DNA of 64,000 nt from Patescibacteria group bacterium UBA7396. GTDB lineage: Bacteria > Patescibacteriota > Gracilibacteria > BD1-5 > UBA6164. A model generated the notes under the pieces. That model was given only the letters and a program-made list of their open reading frames with translations, searched no databases and was not told where the DNA came from. Positions 32,728 through 44,364 of this stretch are shown in pieces (the first letter of the stretch is position 1; every line of letters starts with the position of its first letter). The position numbers were made by a program, and so were the translations under genes. The stretch is taken from contig DKNE01000004.1 in NCBI GenBank assembly GCA_002470645.1, forward strand, positions 53,889 through 117,888. Direction: 5' to 3'.

Positions 32728-34485
32728 ATGAGTGAAAAATTAAAAATATCGAGTAATGATGAACTAAAAACAAACCTATGATTAGAAAATCATATCTCTT
32801 TTGAAGCTATTAAAAATCCAATTTTAGCAACAAGGGAAGAGCTTGAAAAACTCAAAACTGAACTATGAAAAATAGAAACTGAAAGTGAAAAAACTCAAAA
32901 AATAAATCAATTCATCAGAGATAAATGAATTATTTCAAAAGAAACTGAAGAACAACTTTCTGAAATGATGAAAGATGGAAGTGTGGGATGATTTATTACC
33001 TGAGTAACATCAAGCTTAGAAAAAACTCTCCATGAAGACGATGGAAAGCAGTGAATTGAAAAAATCCTATCTTTATGAGAAAAAGTAACTGGATGGTGGG
33101 ACAAAATGGTATTATGATTCCAAACAATTATGTGGAAACAATTCCCTCAATTAGCAAAATTATTATGAGTGGAAGACCCAAGCGAAAAACTCAAAGCAGA
33201 AGCAGAAGAAAAAAATAAACAATTACAAGAAAGCGCAAAAGCAAAACAACAAGAAATACAAGAAAAAGTAAAACCTTGATATGCTCTTTATTCAAAAATA
33301 TATTTCAGATTTTTCAGAGCAAGTTCAGAGTTGGATAAAGATTTTAATATTGATAAAAAAGTGGAAAGTGAAGTATCAAGATGTCTATTTGAAAATGAAC
33401 TATTTCAATCATTAAAATATAATGATTTACAAAATCCTACTCATATAGAAAAATTATATTGAGTAATTAAAGACAACTTAAAATTATCTGAGGAACAAAA
33501 AGATGAAACAAATATTAAAAAATATATTTGACTTGTTTTAAAAAGTATTTCTGGGTGAGAAGAAAAAACACAAACATGATGGTTTGATAAAGAAAAAACA
33601 CAAACTATAGAAAGATGAAATTTATTTTTAAAGACTCATTACAAAGATATAGAAAAAGAAAATCCTTCTATGAAAGATTTATTTTCAAAATTAACCCATT
33701 TATGAGATTTTGCATTATTTTGAGACGATTCAAAATGATTTGATTTAGAATGAGTAAAGGATTCTTTAAAAGGAAAATTACAAACTCTCTACACTTCTTG
33801 AGTAACTAATATTTCAAACCTCACCGAACGTGATTTTGATGGATTAAAATGATGACTTCATGCAAAGTTACAAAATTTATGAGATTTTCAAATTATTTCA
33901 ACTAGTGTGTTACAATCAAGTGAATCTCGTACTTTAGATAAAAATTTTGATGCTAATGGTGTAACAGATAGTATCACGACAGGAAATGAGAAAGTAAAAA
34001 ATTTTGTATGAAATGGACAAGATGGATTAATAAAATATTGAAATGATATTTTTCAAAATTTTTTTCAATCTTGAAATCTCATATGATCGTCTGTTGATGT
34101 GAAAAAATCTGATTTAACTCTCAAAAAAGTATATTCAATATTCTTAATAACTGGTTGAGAAACTGATGTTTCAAAGCTTTCACCTATGCAAAAACTAAAC
34201 TTAACTTTTAACCTCATGGTGTGATACGGAGAAGCTGAAGATATTTGAGGATGACTTTGAAATATGACAAAAAAATTAATAAACAATGAAATAAAAGTAG
34301 ACAACGACGTAAAAAATATGTTACTTTCTATATGAAAAGCTGCTATGGATGTTATGAAAGATTCAGCAAAATTTTTATGAGAAATTGGTTGGGGTTTTGC
34401 CAAAGAAAATCCTGCAATGGCTCTTGCAATATTAGTGATAGCTTTAAAGTTCCCATTTTTTACGAGAAGACATTCTTTAATGTAA
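32728..34485 (+). CDS. Large lineage-specific protein, paralogous module with the 34512 gene
   Basis: A 585-residue protein of unknown function. Residues 1-80 form a charged helical region with a DKGIISKET segment. A hydrophobic-aromatic patch near 120-150 (WWDKMVLGFQTIMWKQF) leads into LLGVEDPSEKLKAEAEEK. A similar arrangement (hydrophobic helix, then FLGLNPDPEKALSELKE) occurs in the 34512 protein, so the two seem related. A membrane helix followed by a basic tail (LKFPFFTRRHSLM) ends the protein. By hand count about three quarters of glycines are TGA. It lies between the LysM protein and its probable paralogue. No enzymatic motif was found. Confidence 0.72.
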
Positions 34486-34511
34486 AAATTTTATATTCAT
34501 AAGTACGCTAT

Positions 34512-36467
34512 ATGACTCCTGAAACCTTTAGATATGAAGAGGAATGAAATAAAAAAACAGATATACCTAATCAACTTACCCCTGAACAAATAGAACAAAG
34601 AGTTTTAGATGAAACTCTCAAACTTTCTTGACTAACATTAGATAATTTAAAGAAATTTTATACAGATTGTACTTCTTGTAATTTAGACATACTAAAAGAA
34701 GAGCTGAAAACAACTCCAGAGGAACAATTAATAGAAAAAAAAGCACAAGAACTCTATCAAGAATATATTAATAAGTGATTAGATACAGGAAATATTCAAG
34801 AAGTAGTAAGTTTAGATTCAATAACAAAATCAATTGATTCCCCAAGACTGGAAGAAATGAAAAATCTCATTGAAACAGTACTCGATGAGGCTTTTAAAAA
34901 GTATGATTTTTTAGATATACAAAGTAAAGAATTGGTGAAAATTGGACTTATTAACTCTATGATAAAATCTCCTATGACAGAAATATGAGAGTCTCTTATA
35001 GGTGGAGTATGAAAATTTATTCATACTCTTTCGACTCTCAATTCAAATGATATAGAAGGATTTTGAAAAAAACTCAATGAACTAAACCCCAAAGATTCTG
35101 GAAGAGTTCTTTCTCTTGAAGAAGAATTTGAAAAAAAATTGGGGAATTACACAAAAAAATTTGATGAAATACAAAAAAAATTTGATGAAAAAAATATATC
35201 TGACCCAACTCAAAAACAAAACATTATTTCTCATATTGATTGGTTTAGAAATCCAGCTCTTATCGAAGCTTGAGTTGATAAACTCGATATCAACAAAATA
35301 GACTATAGTAAAACTTCAAAAAATGAAAACCCCCTTGATAAAACATCCATTTCTGAATATATGTGAAAATCAAGAGAAAAAATACTCGATATATCAAAAA
35401 AATTAAATCTCTGAGATACTTCAGCAGATACTATTTATAATATCATAGAAAATGGTGGAAATGTATGAAAATGAGTAGAAAAAATATTAGGAGTCCTTTT
35501 AAAAATTCCATTTTTATGAAAATTTTTAGCTATATTTTTATGATTAAATCCAGACCCAGAAAAAGCCTTGAGTGAACTGAAAGAAAATTCTTCTCATTTT
35601 AAACTTATTTCAGCATTAAAATGACTCTGAATTTCAAAAGATGATACATGAAAAGCGGTAGAATGAAAAGGTCCATTTAAAGAAATTGATATGAGTGGTA
35701 TTCATTTCAATATGGTAAAAAATGAAATAAAAGAATTCAAAAATATAACTTGAGAACAAGGGGCAGAATGATATCAAAAAACGTGGTTAGATGCTTTTGA
35801 TAATTGAATTAAAAAAGATGGAGTTACTTTAAAATTTGATTTATGAAAAGCTTGAAATGATAAAAAACTTACGGGTTCTGAATTAAAAGAAATTCTAAAA
35901 AAAGGGCTTTGAAATTTTAATGATATAAAAGAAAAAAAAGAAACGGAAGCAGAAACTAGCAAAAAAGCAGAAGAACTAACTCAAACTAACAACTCAACAC
36001 AAGAATCCTCAGAGCAAAAAGATTGAAAAGCTCAGGAAAATCCTCCTTGACAATGAAATAGAGAAAAAGTTGATTTTGCAAAAAGTATTTGAGAAAAAAT
36101 ACAAAATATTCCTAATGGAATCAGTTTGTTAAATTGAGTAGATTTATGATGAGATAAAAAATTATCTTTTAATAAAAATTCTCAAGAACTAAATATATGA
36201 GATGAAAAATTTACAATAGAATTACACTCTAAATGAGAAAAATATAATCTAAAAGATATAAAAATTACCAATGGGAAAGTTGAATTTGTGCCTGATATAG
36301 AAGATTGGAAATTAATAGCCGCAAGAAATTCAATCAGTGGAGACCCCCAACTTTGATTCATAAGTAAAGAAAAAGTAATCAATGGAATTACTGATTTAGT
36401 TATCATATGAAGCTTTTCTCATGAAAAAGATGACACAAAATTAAACTTTTCAAAAGTGAATGCTTAA
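34512..36467 (+). CDS. Large lineage-specific protein, acidic-basic with hydrophobic centre
   Basis: A 651-residue protein with no recognised domain. N-terminal 230 residues are helical and charged with one short hydrophobic segment (about 158-178, SPMTEIGESLIGGVGKFIH). Around residues 318-340 a hydrophobic patch, ILGVLLKIPFLGKFLAIF, precedes LGLNPDPEKALSELKE, matching the organisation of the 32728 protein. A low-complexity Lys/Glu/Gln/Ser linker (about 480-515) separates a C-terminal beta-rich domain. It begins 26 bases after the previous gene, so they are co-transcribed. Surface or secreted effector role is speculation based on neighbours. Confidence 0.72.
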
Positions 36468-36563
36468 TATAAAAATCGTTTTTTAGATTGGAAATATAAT
36501 TTTCTTGACATTTTATTTTTTTTATAATACAATTCATTTACTTATATAATAACCATAAGGAAA

Positions 36564-36683
36564 ATGAATACTAAAAATAAAATCACTCTCTCTCAAAAAA
36601 AAGTACAATCTAAAATAGAATTAGCAAAAATAGCGAGAGAAGCAAAAAAAGAAAGGTTTATAAGACTTTCTTGAAATATATAA
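36564..36683 (+). CDS. Small basic peptide (39 aa)
   Basis: A 39-residue Lys/Ile-rich peptide with helical, amphipathic character and one TGA glycine near its end. It has its own upstream AT-rich region with TTGACA (36505) and TATAAT (36523) spaced only 12 bases, an AAGG ribosome-binding site, and a strong terminator directly after the stop, so it is a compact transcription unit. It may be a small ribosomal or toxin-like peptide. I do not recognise it. Confidence 0.5.
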
Positions 36684-36711
36684 AAGAGTTGATAAATCAA
36701 CTCTTTTTTTT
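36684..36711 (+). terminator. Intrinsic terminator
   Basis: Perfect 10-bp stem AAGAGTTGAT / ATCAACTCTT with a two-base gap and a T8 tail. Confidence 0.88.
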
Positions 36712-36747
36712 ATAATCTTAACTCTATTTTATTATATTGTAAGAAAA

Positions 36748-37803
36748 ATGAAACTCAAAGATTTTGATTATTTTCTTCCTGAAGAACTCATCGCACAAAC
36801 ACCAATAGAACCAAGAGATCATTCAAAACTTCTCATCTTAAATAAAAAGTCTTGAGAAATTCAAGATAAACATTTTTATGATATTTTAGAAAATCTCAAT
36901 GAAAATGACGTTTTAGTACTCAATGAAACTCGTACTATTCACGCCAGACTTTTTTGAGAAATTGATATTTTTCCAAAATGAAAAAAAGAAATAAAACCAG
37001 TAGAAATTTTGCTTCATAAACAAATCTCTCTTGATACTTGGGAATGTCTTTGATATCCTGGTAAAAACCTTAAAATTGGGAGAATTATAAGATTTTATGA
37101 TGAAAATAAAAATCTTATTTTAAATGGCTTTATAGAAAAAGTATCTGATATGTGAAGATTTATCAAATTTGATATATCTGGTTTTGATTTTCTAAAAGTT
37201 ATTGAAAAAATATGAGAAATGCCTCTTCCTCATTATATTACTCATTCTTTAGAAAACACAGAAAGATACCAAACTATTTATGGAAAAACTCATGGAAGCG
37301 CCGCAACTCCAACCGCATGACTTCATTTCACAAATGAACTTTTAACTCACCTTGAAAAAAAATGAGTTCGTATTGAAAAAATCCTTCTTCATGTATGAGT
37401 TTGAACTTTTAAACCAGTTGAAGTTGAAAATATCACAGAACATTATATGCACTCTGAATACATTGAAATAAAACAAGATGTTGCACAAAGACTTAATGAA
37501 TATAAAAAATTTTGAAAAAAAATTATTGCTGTTTGAACTACTTCCGTAAGAACTCTTGAAAGTTTTACAGATGAAAATTGAATTTTATGATATGGATGAA
37601 AAGAAACTTCAATTTTTATCTATCCTGGATACAAATGGAGATTTATTGATAGTTTAATTACCAATTTTCATCTTCCGTGCTCAACTCTTCTCATGCTTGT
37701 GAGTAGTTTAGCATGAACTCAACACATAAAAACAGCCTATCAACATGCCATAGAAAACAAGTATAGATTTTTCTCATTTTGAGATGCAATGTGGATAAAA
37801 TAA
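36748..37803 (+). CDS. queA: S-adenosylmethionine:tRNA ribosyltransferase-isomerase QueA
   Basis: A 351-residue QueA of standard length. Family motifs are seen along the whole chain: [18 protein letters not shown] at the N-terminus, [37 protein letters not shown], and [15 protein letters not shown]. It adds the cyclopentene ring of queuosine to wobble G34 of Tyr, His, Asn and Asp tRNAs using AdoMet. Many motif glycines are TGA. The tRNA-guanine transglycosylase (tgt) is not next to it. TrhO, another wobble modification enzyme, follows at 122 bases. Confidence 0.95.
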
Positions 37804-37925
37804 GTTTTTGCAATTCCTAAAAATTTCATATAATATCTTGGCTTTATAGAAAAAATTTTCGCAAAAAATATTATTATAAAGTTTGCAAATAACATGGCAA
37901 GTTATTTATTATTTAGATTATATTT

Positions 37926-39011
37926 ATGTTTAAAAAAGAAAAATTTACACTTTTAACATTTTACAAATTTGTTGATGTGGAAGATGTAGAAAAAGAAGTA
38001 CAAGATCATCTTGATTTTTGTACGGATATTGGAATGACTGGAAGAGTTTATATTGGTACTGAAGGAATTTCTTCAACAGTAACAGGAAATGAATGACAAA
38101 TAAAAGCATATAAATTATACTTAGATGCTCATCCTCTTTTTAATAATCCTCCTGACCTTGATATAAAATCAACTCCAGTAGATGGGCACAAATTTCCAAG
38201 AATGTCAGTAAAACACAGAGAAGAAATAGTAGCACTTGGTCAAAAATATACAAGAAAAGAAATAGAAGAAGCTGGAAATCGTATGTCAATTGAAGAATTT
38301 AAAGAAATTCTTGATAATGGGAATATTGATGATTATATCGTTTTAGATATGAGAAATAATCACGAATACAAACTTTGACATTTTAAAAATGCAATTCCTG
38401 CAAACACACTTACTTTCAAAGAATTAGAAAAAGAAATTGAAAATTATAAAAAAACCTTCGGAGATAAAAAAATTATTTCATACTGTACTTGAGGGATAAG
38501 ATGTGAAAAATCAACGGTAATGCTTCAAAAAGCAGGACTCAAAAATACTTATCAACTTGATGGATGAGTGGTAAAATATATCAATACCTACAATGACTGA
38601 AATTGGAAAGGAAATTTATATGTTTTTGATGACAGAGTCAGTTGTGAAGTTTGAGATGAAAATACTCATGAAACAATTGGAATATGTTTATATTCTGATG
38701 CTCTCACTAATAATTGTGAAAATTGTCGTTATAGTCCTTGTAATGCAAGAATTATTGCAAGCAAAGAGGAATATAAAAAACACTTTGGTTTTTGTAGTGA
38801 AGAATGTTATAAAAATGCTCTTAGAAATGGATTGGTGAAAAATGTTGATTTTGATAAAGTAGATTATAGAAAATTAAGAGTAAAAATGAAAAATCATCCT
38901 GAAACTACTCCAGAAGTACTTGACTTTATACAAAAACATCTTACTTCAAATATTTGAAATAAGAATTTTAGACACAAAACATCTCAAAAAGAAGATTTTA
39001 TTATTGATTAA
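37926..39011 (+). CDS. trhO: tRNA uridine(34) hydroxylase TrhO (rhodanese family)
   Basis: A 361-residue protein of the TrhO/YceA family. N-terminal acylphosphatase-like part (LLTFYKFVDVEDVE..), GRVYIGTEGISSTVTG, then a rhodanese domain with the active-site loop YCTGGIRCEK (Cys187). The C-terminal Cys-rich segment (NCENCRYSPCN..., FCSEEC) is typical. It hydroxylates U34 of several tRNAs to ho5U in an oxygen-dependent way. It is followed by a strong terminator. Next to queA it forms a pair of wobble-base modification genes. Confidence 0.92.
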
Positions 39012-39015
39012 AAGA

Positions 39016-39045
39016 AAAAGACTCCTTACTAAAGAGTCTTTTTTT
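39016..39045 (+). terminator. Intrinsic terminator
   Basis: Stem AAAAAGACTC / GAGTCTTTTT with a nine-base loop and a T tail, just after trhO. Confidence 0.85.
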
Positions 39046-39078
39046 CAATTATCTGAACAAAGAAGGTAATAAGAAAAT

Positions 39079-39107
39079 TTGGCAAAATCAAAATATTATG
39101 ATATAAT
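39079..39107 (+). promoter_or_regulatory. Promoter of the T4SS-like operon
   Basis: TTGGCA at 39079-39084 and TATAAT at 39102-39107 with an ideal 17-base spacer and an extended TG before the -10. It is 34 bases upstream of the ATPase start. Confidence 0.7.
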
Positions 39108-39141
39108 ACAAGAGATACGGATTATATTTTTTCTACCCATT

Positions 39142-41961
39142 ATGAAAAAACTCATATACACCATAATTATTTTTAGTAGCTTTTTAGAAACATCTTGAGC
39201 AAGTTTATTAGATGCAAGTAAAAAAATTTCTGGTACTCCTCAAAAAGCAGAAATACAAAACTGAACAGAAACCACTAACTTTTTAGATTTGTTTTCTGAT
39301 ATAATTTTTTATGCACTTTTTGCATGAGTATTTTTTGTAGTTTGTATTTTACTTATAAAACTTGTAAGACTTTTATTTGAACTTGTATGGACTCAAAAAC
39401 TTGTTTATATGAAAGTGACTCTTCCAAAAGCTGACTCAAAGCTCGATAAAGAAAAAGAAACCAAAAAAGATTTTAAAGAAAAGATTTGAATGATGAGTAT
39501 GTATTATAAAGCTATACATAAACTCTCTGATGCGGGATTGAAAGACTCGCTGACTGATTTCTTTTTTGACCACTCAAAAGTTTCTTTAGAACTCGCTTAT
39601 GAAAATGGCGAACTAAGTTTTTATATCGTGACCTATGAATGATACGTAAATGTTGTTTCTCAACATATTACCTCTATTTATAATGATGCAGAAGTAAGAA
39701 TTATAGACAAGCAAAAAGAATATATTGATATCAAACCAATGTGATATACTCTAAGAGCATCTTCTCTTTGAAAAGAAAATGATGATGCTTTCCCAATTCG
39801 TTCCTTTAAATATTTAGAGGATGATCCTCTCAACAACTTTACGAATGTGTTTTCTTCTCTCGATAAAGAAGATAAAGCTGTGTATCAAATTATCATAAAA
39901 CCAATTGGGTCAAGATGGAATAAAAAAGCTAAAAAAGCTGCAAGCCTTGTTGCTAAATGAGAATATAAGAAAAAAAGTCATATTCCATTTTTAGATTTTT
40001 TCTGGAATCCTATTGTCGCATTAGTACAATGAACTGATAATATGGTAAAGGATTCAAATGCACCTGGAGCAAGCTCTGGAGATAGTTATAAAATCTTTAA
40101 CCAAGCAGAAACTGAAGCTCATAAAATCATGTGAGAATCTGCCGGACAACCATGATTTAGAACTTCGATTAGAGTACTCGTTGCATCTAAAAGTCCTAAA
40201 AAAGCGGAAGACTGAGCTCATGCAGTAATTGCTGCTTCATCTATCTTTACCGATGAATACAACAATGCTCTTGATAATCCACAACTCTACGAAGATTTTT
40301 TATATTTTATTTTTACTCCTATTAGATATTTTGCGTTCAATCATAAACTCATATGATTTTTTCAAAATGTATCTATTTTTTCATCTGATGAACTTTCGAC
40401 CCTTTACCACTACCCAGATATAAATTATAATAAATCTCCCATTATTAATTGGCTAGATTATAAAAAATTAGCTCCTCCCCATAATCTAAAATTTCCTCGT
40501 GATCCTTGTATATTAGAAGAAAAAGTAAAAATTGGAACCAAAGAAGTTCAAGATAGCGAAACTGGTGAAATAAAAATAGTAGATGATTTTGAAGTAAAAC
40601 AAGTTCATAGACATCTATGAGGTTTTCCTATTTATAAAGATGGTGTTTTAATGGGATACAATGAATATAGAAACAAAAAAACGCCTATCTATTTTGATAA
40701 AAAAGATAGATGAAGACATCATTATATTATCTGAAAATCTTGAGGATGAAAATCAGTATTTATTTGATATTTAGCCAGACAAGATATGCGGAATGGAGAT
40801 TGACTTTGTGTAATTGACCCTCATGGAGACTTGGTAGAAGATGTACTAAGCTTTACACCAAAAGAAAGAGCCAGAGACACGATAGTATTTGACCCTGCTG
40901 ATGATGAATATCCAATGGGACTCAATATGCTTGAAGTTATTTCAACAGACCCTGAAATAAGAAAAAGAGAAATGGATAGAGCTGCAATGGATGCTACTGA
41001 AATTTTTATAAAGATATTTTGAGATGAAATATTTGGTCCTCGTATCCAACATTATTTTAGAAATGGATGTTTGACTCTTATGGAAGATGTTGAAGACGGT
41101 GGAACACTCATTGATGTACCAAGACTTTTTGTAGATGATGCTTTTATGAAATATAAAACTTCAAAAGTAAAAAATCCTGTAGTAAAATCTTTTTGGGAAC
41201 ATGAATATGCAAACACTTGAGATAGAGAAAAGCAAGAAATGATACCATATTTTTCTTCAAAATTTGGTCCGTTTATTACCAATACAACCATAAGGAATAT
41301 TATTGGTCAACCAAAATCGGCTTTTAATATTAGAGAAATTATGGACAATAAAAAAGCGCTTCTAGTAAATCTTTCAAAATGAAAAATTTGAGCCCTCAAT
41401 GCACAGTTACTCTGACTTATTTTTGTTTCTAAGGTAAATATGGCCGCAATGTCAAGAGCTGATATTCCTGAAGATGAAAGAAAAGATTTCTTCATGTATG
41501 TAGATGAGTTTCAAAACTTTGCCACAGAAACCTTCTGAGAAATATTATCTGAAGCAAGAAAATATAAACTTGCCCTTATTATGGCACATCAATTTATTGC
41601 ACAAATTGGTTGAAGTGGAGCTAAAAAATGAGATAAACCAAGTATTAAAGATGCTGTATTTTGAAATGCTGGAACTATTATGTCATTTAAAGTAGGTGCT
41701 GATGATGCAGAATATTTAGAAAAAGAATATGCTCCATTATTATCACAACAAGATATTATTGGTATTGCAAATTTTACAACTTATGTTAAACTGAACATAA
41801 ACAATGCTACTACTCGTCCATTTGATATGAAAACTCTTTGGGATAACAACTATAAAAATGTAGAAGCCGCAAAAATTATAAAAGAATATTCAAGAAAAAA
41901 ATATGGAAGAAAAAAGAAATATGTAGATATGGAAATCGAAGCAAGACTTGGGATAACTTAA
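39142..41961 (+). CDS. VirD4/TraG-type type IV secretion ATPase (coupling protein)
   Basis: A 939-residue protein. A signal-like N-terminus and a membrane helix (about 52-80) anchor a long cytoplasmic part. Walker A is GKSGGGKS (531-538): Gly531, Gly534 and Gly536 are TGA-coded. Walker B is FMYVDEFQNF (Asp788-Glu789), and the motif IDPHGDLVE lies between. This is the HerA/FtsK-type hexameric ATPase of T4SS coupling proteins (TraM-recognition/DUF87-like), common in CPR genomes. It energises transfer of DNA or proteins. Three pilin-like membrane proteins follow directly. No VirB4 or relaxase is in the window, so conjugation cannot be claimed. Natural DNA uptake or protein export are alternatives. 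Confidence 0.85.
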
Positions 41962-41997
41962 ATATTGTACGATTATTTACTTTTTTATTTATCAAAA

Positions 41998-42927
41998 ATG
42001 TTAAAAAATATCATAAAAATAATATTAGTATGCTTTCTATTTTTTTGAAGCAATATAGTTTTTGCGAACGAAAACATTAGAATTACTAATGAAAATACTG
42101 GAAGAAATCCAAACAATGAATACCTATGAGAAATGGAAGGAAATGAATTTTTTTATGTCGGAACTACTGGAGAGAAATGAATAAAAAATTTGCTTCTTAA
42201 TATAGCTCGTGATTTAAGGGTAATAGTATTTGCTCTTGTGCTTTTAATAGGAATTATATTGGTAATAAAACTCATTTTTTGAGAAAATACTGAGGAAGAA
42301 CAAAAAAAATTAAAAATGTGAATATTGTGGGCTAGTATATGAATTATGGTTATGCAAATAGCTTTTTCAGTATATAAAATCCTTTTTGACAAAGATGTGT
42401 GAGCTTTATTATGAAGAAGTCTTTCTGAAAGAATTATAGAGCCATTTACTGATATGCTTATGCTTTTTGCCTCTTTCATATTCATTGCTATGTGAATTTA
42501 TGCATTCTATAAAATAGTGACTGCTGGATGAGATGATGATAAAGTTTCAAAATGAAAAACAACAATAGTACAAGCTATTATATGATTTATAGTTATCAAA
42601 TTTGCTGATATAATTGTTACCAATACTTTCAATCCAGATTGTGGTTGATGATGAATTTTATCTTATTATGGAACTAATATTTGTGAAAATATCACCGATA
42701 ATGCAAAAATTATAACAACTCTTCTCAATTGGGTTAATTCATTTTTAGCTATTATAATAGTATTGATGATTATGTATGCTGGTTTTCTTGTTCTTACTTC
42801 ATCAGGAGACTCAGATAAACATGATAAAGCAAAAAAAATACTATTATATGTATGAATTTGACTCTTGATATTATTTACCAGCTATCTTATTTTAACTTTT
42901 TTTATTCGTCCTGAAACTACTATATAA
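41998..42927 (+). CDS. Multi-pass T4SS-pilin-like protein with three hairpin modules
   Basis: A 309-residue protein with a signal peptide (residues 1-22, ending VFAN) and about six membrane helices arranged as hairpins. Loops between hairpin helices repeat one pattern: FGENTEEEQKK, TAGGDDDKVSKGK and TSSGDSDKHDKAK. Each is a Gly plus acidic cluster then Lys, the same as in the single-module pilin-like proteins elsewhere in the window. It therefore looks like a fusion of three pilin hairpins, or a VirB6-like channel built from them. A Cys-containing loop (NPDCGGGG) lies between the second and third modules. It starts 36 bases after the ATPase. Confidence 0.7.
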
Positions 42928-42937
42928 ATCTAAGCCT

Positions 42938-43846
42938 ATGAAAAATATTATAAAATTATTGTGTATAACTATTTTCAGTGTTATTTCGTTATATTCTCTC
43001 TCTTTTGCTGGAAATATAGATTTTAAAAATGCTTGAGATGCAAGAGAGAAAATAAAAGATGTTTCTATCAATGAAAAAACTTGAAGTATGGAAAATCAAA
43101 TTCAAAGTACCACAATGAATATTTTTAAAACTTTAAAAATTATTATTTGAGGTCTTTTAGTAATCTATTTAGTATATGCTTGAGTACAAATGATACTTTC
43201 AATGTGAGATAATGAACAACAATTATCTGAAGCAAAAAGATCTGTTCGGTATGCTATCATATGACTATTATTCATAAATATACCTTGATTATTATATAAT
43301 TCATTTTCAAACAAAAGAACGACTGACGATGTTACCTCGACAGTATGAGATGGTGTAACAATCTACCAAAGAAATATATTTATGAATAGTGAAGTTTTTT
43401 GAAGTACACTATGAAATATTCTAACATTTTTACAAATATCAATAGTTGCTATAGCTATTTTTATGATAGTTTTTGCAGGAATAAAAATTATTATGGCATC
43501 TTGAGATGAAGACAAAGTTACTGAATCAAAAAACAAAATCCTTTGGTCAATTGCATGACTTGTATTTATATGAGTTATGGAAGTATGGAGAAACGTAGTA
43601 TTTAAATGAGACTTTAAATGACAAGGACAAGAGCTTTTTTCTACTCTTGCCAACCTAGCACTTTTCTTTGCTGGACCAATTGCCATATTTTTCCTCAGTT
43701 TAGCATGATATTATTATATCACTGCCTGAGGAGATGAGGATAAAGTTAAAAAAGCAAAAAGTATTGTCTTTAATACTCTTATAGCAACCCTTATTCTTTT
43801 AGGAATTTACACATTCTTACTTGATCTAAAAACTTTATCATTTTAA
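42938..43846 (+). CDS. Multi-pass T4SS-pilin-like protein with three hairpin modules (paralogue)
   Basis: A 302-residue protein. Signal peptide (residues 1-23), then three two-helix modules whose connecting loops read LSMGDNEQQLSEAK, MASGDEDKVTESK and TAGGDEDKVKKAK. The modules align with each other and with those of the preceding gene and the proteins at 1358-3259, indicating internal triplication. The protein is 10 bases downstream of the previous gene, so the two are co-translated. Likely a membrane component of the T4SS-like machine, possibly the VirB6-like core. Function is inferred. Confidence 0.7.
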
Positions 43847-43854
43847 TCTTTCAT

Positions 43855-44331
43855 ATGAAAAAAATAATTCTATTTTTATATATTTTAGTTTTTTTCTCAG
43901 GAGGAAACAGTTTTGCCTGAGGAGTTTGAGATCCTAATAGTCCAGATTTTGTCTGACCTCCAGCTCCTACTTCAAGTCCCCAAAATGAAACAAGTTGATG
44001 AGATGGAAAAATCAAAGTAAGAGTTACGGAAAAAATTCCAGGATGAAATTGTGAACTAGTAACAGAATGAACCTGAACTGGTATGTATGATTGTAAAATT
44101 GAACCTGGTTTTAAAAGTGTACAAGGCATTATGGGAAATATTATCAAATGGATTACTGCTATAGCGGCACTTTCATGAGTACTATTTATTGTTATTAATG
44201 GAATTATGCTTTCTACTGGTTCAGAATCAGGAGAAGTCAAAAAAAGAATTGTTCAATGAATTATTTGACTTATATTAGTGCTCTTAAGTTGAATTATCCT
44301 CAATATGATTGCTCCTTGGGTATATAAATAA
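43855..44331 (+). CDS. T4SS-pilin-like membrane protein
   Basis: A 158-residue protein with a signal peptide (residues 1-20), a Pro/Ser/Gly-rich mature N-terminus with a Cys pair (NCELVTEG...MYDCK), and two membrane helices flanking the loop STGSESGEVKKR. This is a single-module pilin-like protein in the style of the leftward operon at 2273-2647. Last gene of the operon, ended by a terminator. Many glycines are TGA, including doubled ones. Confidence 0.68.
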
Positions 44332-44333
44332 AA

Positions 44334-44364
44334 AAAAGAACTTCATTGAGAAGTTCTTTTTTTT
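44334..44364. terminator. Bidirectional intrinsic terminator
   Basis: An 11-bp stem AAAAGAACTTC / GAAGTTCTTTT with a five-base loop between the T4SS-like operon and convergent mutL. Confidence 0.87.

Noticed and set aside
36505..36528. TTGACA/TATAAT promoter for the 39-residue peptide gene
   Set aside because: The two hexamers are only 12 bases apart, too short for a normal sigma70 promoter, so I did not list it as a promoter.
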